A stretch of DNA of 64,000 bases. It comes from Pisaster brevispinus. Its lineage: Eukaryota; Echinodermata; Asteroidea; Forcipulatida; Asteriidae. Positions 61,049 through 64,000 of the stretch are shown here, piece by piece. Within the stretch, counting starts at the first letter, position 1, and the number at the start of each line of letters is the position of its first letter. The translations under genes were made by a program, and so were the position numbers. The notes under the pieces were generated by a model, which did no database searches, was not told where the DNA came from, and saw only the letters and a list, made by a program, of their open reading frames with translations. Location: assembly GCA_023634235.1 (NCBI GenBank), contig JAMKCF010000003.1:17950742-18014741 (forward strand). Reading direction: 5' to 3'.

Positions 61049-61064
61049 TTTTTTTTTTTTTTTT
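61049..61064 (+). repeat. T16 homopolymer in a unit spacer
   Basis: Sixteen T residues directly after TTGATTCAC replace the T5-C-T6 terminator region, followed by AATTCTTTAG. Confidence 0.8.
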
Positions 61065-63106
61065 AATTCTTTAGATTTGAATCATGATTTCATTTATGAG
61101 GTAGGAATTTCGTTTGTCTTTGCGTGGAACAAATAGCCCAGTGGTTGGGAGATAGTTTCTGGTGGATCAGGACCACGGTTCGAACCCCGACAAGGTACTT
61201 GATTCACCTTTTCTTTTTTCTGAGTCTAAAGATTTGAATATTGATTTCACTTATGAGGTAAGAATTTCGCTTGTCTTTGCGTGGAACAGATAGCCCAGTG
61301 GTTGGGAGATAGTTTCTGGTGGATCGAGACCCCGGTTCGAATCCTGGCAGTGTCCTTGATCTTCTTCTTTTTTTCTGTGTCTAAGGATTTGAATCATGAT
61401 TTCACTTATGACGTTATAATTTCGGTTGTCTTTGCGTGAAACAGATAGCCCAGTGGTTGGAAGATAGTTTCTGGTGGATCGGGACCCCAGTTCGAATCCC
61501 GGCAGGGTCCTTGATTCACTTTTTCTTTTTTTCTAATTCTTTAGATTTGAATCATGATTTCACTTACGAGGTACGAAATTCGTTTGTCTTTGCGTGGAAC
61601 AAATAGCCCAGTGGTTGGGAGATAGTTTGTGGTGGGTCGGGACCACGGTTCGAATCCCGGCAGTGTTCTTGTTTCACTTTTTTCCTTTTTTCTGAGTCTA
61701 AAGATTTGAATCATGATTTCACTAATGAGGTAGGAATTTCGATTGTCTTTGCGTGGAACAGATAGCCCAGTGGTTGGAAGATAGTTTCTGGTGGATCGGG
61801 ACCCCAGTTCGAATCCCGGCAGGATCCTTGATTCACTTTTTCTTTTTTTCTAATTCTTTAGATTTGAATCATGATTTCACTTATGAGGTACGAAATTCGT
61901 TTTGTCTTTGCGTGGAACAAATAGCCCAGTGGTTGGGAGATAGTTTGTGGTGGGTCGGGACCACGGTTCGAATCCCGGCAGTGTTCTTGATTCACTTTTT
62001 TCCTTTTTTCTGAGTCTAAAGATTTGAATCATGATTTCACTAATGAGGTAGGAATTTCGATTGTCTTTGCGTGGAACAGATAGCCCAGTGGTTGGGAGAT
62101 AGTTTCTGGTGGATCGAGACCCCGATTCGAATCCCGGCAGTGTCCTTGATCTTCTTTTTCTTTTGTTCTGAGTCTAAGGATTTGAATCATGATTTCACTT
62201 ATTACGTAGGAGTTTCGCTTGTCTTTGCGTGGAACACATAGCCCAGTGGTTGGGAGATAGTTTCTTTTGGATCGGGACCACGGTTCGAATCCCGACAAGG
62301 TCCTGATTCACTTTTTCTTTTTTTCTGAGTCTAAAGATTTGAATCGTGATTTCACTTATGAGGTAGGAAATTCGCTGGTCTTTGCGTGGAACAGATAGCC
62401 CAGTTGTTGGGAGATAGTTTCTGGTGGATTGGGACCACGGTTCGAATCCCAAAGTCCTTGATTCTCTTTTTTTTTGACTGAGTCTAAAGATTTGAATCAT
62501 GATTTCACTTATGAGGTGAACATTTCGATTGCCTTTGCGTGGAACAGATAGTCCAGTGGTTTTGAGATAGTTTCTGGTGGATCGGGACCACTGTTCGAAT
62601 CCCGACAAGTTCCTTGATTCACTTTTTATTTGTTCTGAGTCAAAAAAATTTGAATCATGATTTCACTTATGACGTTATAATTTCGCTTGTCTTTGCGTGA
62701 AACAGATAGCCCAGTGTATGGGAGATAGTTTCTGGTAGATGGGGACCCCGGTTCGAATCCCGGCAGTGTCCTTCATCTTCTTTTTCTTTTTTTTCTGAGT
62801 GTAAGGATTAGAATTATGATTTCACTTATGACGTTAGAATTTCGGTTGTCTTTGCGTGAAACAGATAGCCCAGTGGTTGGAAGATAATTTCTGGTGATCG
62901 GGACCAGAGTTCGAATCCCGGCAAAGTCCTTGATTCACTTTTTCTTTTTTCTGAGTCTAAAGATTTGAATCATGATTTCACTAATGAGGTAGGAATTTCG
63001 ATTGTCTTTGCGTGGAACAGATAGCCCAGTGGTTGGGAGATAGTTTCTGGTGGATCGAGACCCCGGTTCGAATCCCGGCAGTGTCCTTGATCTTCTTTTT
63101 TGTTTT

Positions 63107-63133
63107 CTGAATCTAAGGATTATTATTTTTTTT
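63107..63133 (+). repeat. 27-bp spacer duplication
   Basis: CTGAATCTAAGGATTA is followed 27 bp later by CTGAGTCTAAGGATTT, so the spacer motif after the T run is present twice in this unit, separated by TTATTTTTTTT. Confidence 0.75.
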
Positions 63134-63606
63134 CTGAGTCTAAGGATTTGAATCATGATTTCACTTATGACGTATGAATTTCGCTTGTATTTGCGTGGAA
63201 CACATAGCCCAGTGGTTGGGAGAAAGTTTCTGGTGGATCGGGACCACGGTTCGAATCCCGACAAGGTCCTCGATCTTCTTTTTCTTTTTTTCTGAGTCTA
63301 AGGATTTGAATCAGGATTTCACTTATGACGTATGAATTTCGCTTGTCTTTGCGTGGAACAGATAGCCCAGTGGTTCGGAGATAGTTTCTCGTGGATCGGG
63401 ACCACGTTTCAAATCCCGGCAGTGTCCTTGATTCACTTTTTCCTTTTTCAGAGTCTAAAGATTTGAATCATGATTTCACTTATGACGTATGAATTTCGCT
63501 TGTCTTTGCGTGGAACAGATAGCCCAGTAGTTTGGGAGATAGTTTCTGGTGGATCGGGACCCCGGTTCGAATCCCGGCAGTGTCCTTGATCTTCTTTTTC
63601 TTTTTT

Positions 63607-63636
63607 CTTAATCTTAGGATTATTTTTTCTTTTTTT
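63607..63636 (+). repeat. 30-bp spacer duplication
   Basis: CTTAATCTTAGGATTA is followed 30 bp later by CTGAGTCTAAGGATTT. It is the same kind of event as at 63107, in a more decayed copy. Confidence 0.75.
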
Positions 63637-64000
63637 CTGAGTCTAAGGATTTAAATCATGATTTCACTTATGACGTATGAATTTCGCTTGTCTTTGCGTG
63701 GAACAGATAGCCCAGTGGTTTGGGAGATAGTTTCTGGTGGATCGGGATCACGGTTCGAATCCCGACAAGGTCCTAGATTCACTTTTTCTTTTTTTCTGAG
63801 TTTAAAGATTTGAATCATGATTTCACTTGTGAGGTAGGAATTTCGCAAGTCTTTGCGTGGAACAGATAGCCCAGTGGTTTGGAGATAGTTTCTGGTGGAT
63901 CGGGACCACGGTTCGAATCCCGACAAGGTCCTTGATTCACTTTTTCTTTTTTCTGAGTCTAAAGATTTGAGTCATGATTTCACTAATGACGTATGAATTT

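Larger units (their letters stand above)
1..64000 (+). repeat. tRNA-derived satellite array, ~157-bp unit, about 410 head-to-tail copies
   Basis: Seen: the landmark CGTGGAAC recurs at 91, 248, 406, 563 and 720 and so on to the end of the window, with spacings of 157 or 158 bp. Every unit lies in the same orientation, and I found no inverted unit and no stretch of non-repeat DNA. Each full unit carries a Pol III type A box, a B box and a downstream T run. Both edges of the window are mid-unit, so the array is longer than 64 kb. Known: tRNA-derived repeats with internal Pol III promoters are a eukaryotic feature, usually dispersed SINEs; long tandem arrays of such units are much rarer. Inferred: a nuclear satellite kept similar by unequal exchange and gene conversion. 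A eukaryotic tRNA-gene array is the nearest alternative, but the acceptor and anticodon stems are too degraded for working tRNAs. Confidence 0.96.
54831..64000 (+). repeat. Most divergent array segment, right end
   Basis: Units here vary most in length and sequence. Frequent types are GGTGAAAATTTCGATTGCC with TTTTGAGATAG, GACGTTAGAATTTCGGTTG, GTGTATGGGAG with GGTAGATGGGG, and short CCCAAAGTCC units with CTTTTTGTTTTGACTGAG. About 54.5-55.24 kb matches 55.29-56.02 kb at 779 bp (five units), and the unit at 55294 recurs at 57951 and 58894. It is tandem repeat to the edge. Confidence 0.8.

Noticed and set aside
1..64000. CRISPR array
   Set aside because: Repeats are contiguous 157-bp units with no unique spacers of constant length between short repeats, and no cas genes are present.
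1..64000. Entirely an assembly artefact
   Set aside because: Units carry many ordered, lineage-specific differences and distinct higher-order structures, which a collapsed or looped assembly would not create. Single near-identical tandem blocks (2,132 and 4,243 bp) could still be affected.
1..64000. Tandemly inserted LINE-mobilised SINE copies
   Set aside because: I see no target-site duplications, no A- or T-tails of varying length at unit borders and no 5' truncation series. The constant unit phase fits satellite amplification better, although a SINE may be the ancestor.

Overview
The whole 64 kb window is one uninterrupted, strictly head-to-tail satellite array. The repeat unit is about 157 bp, and dividing the window by that length gives roughly 410 units. 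One unit counted by hand (563-719) is about 43% G+C. Both window edges fall inside the array, so neither end of it is seen. I find no protein-coding gene, no recognisable transposon and no unique sequence. The open reading frames are chance frames through the repeat.

Each full unit looks like a small RNA polymerase III gene derived from a tRNA. In order it holds: a conserved 5' flank (TTTCGCTTGTCTTTGCGTGG); an A box (TAGCCCAGTGG); a perfect or near-perfect B box (GGTTCGAATCC or GGTTCTAATCC) starting 43 bp after the A box, the spacing of an intronless tRNA gene; and a T5-C-T4/T6 run about 20 bp past the B box, where Pol III would stop. About 50 bp of spacer follows, containing a 10-bp palindrome (AATCATGATT). 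The cloverleaf is degenerate: the D arm survives, but the acceptor and anticodon stems do not pair. A different hairpin, CGGGA/TCCCG with the B box in its loop, pairs perfectly, and compensatory changes preserve it in two unit lineages. Eukaryotic Pol III signals and satellite organisation point to a eukaryotic nuclear genome. The species cannot be named from this sequence.

Layout. 1-14.4 kb: homogeneous units arranged in nested tandem duplications of 1,100, 1,259 and 4,243 bp, with about half the B boxes of the TTCTAAT form. 14.4-28.3 kb: mosaic of 1,033- and 2,132-bp higher-order repeats, marked by a 91-bp truncated unit that has lost the A box (seven copies). 28.3-33.3 kb: 1,412- and 1,255-bp repeats, with TTCGAAT B boxes only. 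33.3-39.1 kb: more diverse units. 39.1-48.0 kb: re-used blocks from 21.7-22.3 and 28.3-31.2 kb plus a 2,668-bp duplication. 48.0-54.8 kb: a second copy of much of 32.0-38.8 kb, displaced by about 16 kb. 54.8-64 kb: the most divergent units, with 153/156-bp length variants and spacer expansions.

The best candidate for an undescribed system is the array itself: hundreds of tandem tRNA-derived Pol III promoters with terminators. It could produce a short structured RNA, act as a large TFIIIC-binding platform, or be a selfish satellite that keeps promoter parts by concerted evolution. The sequence alone cannot separate these.
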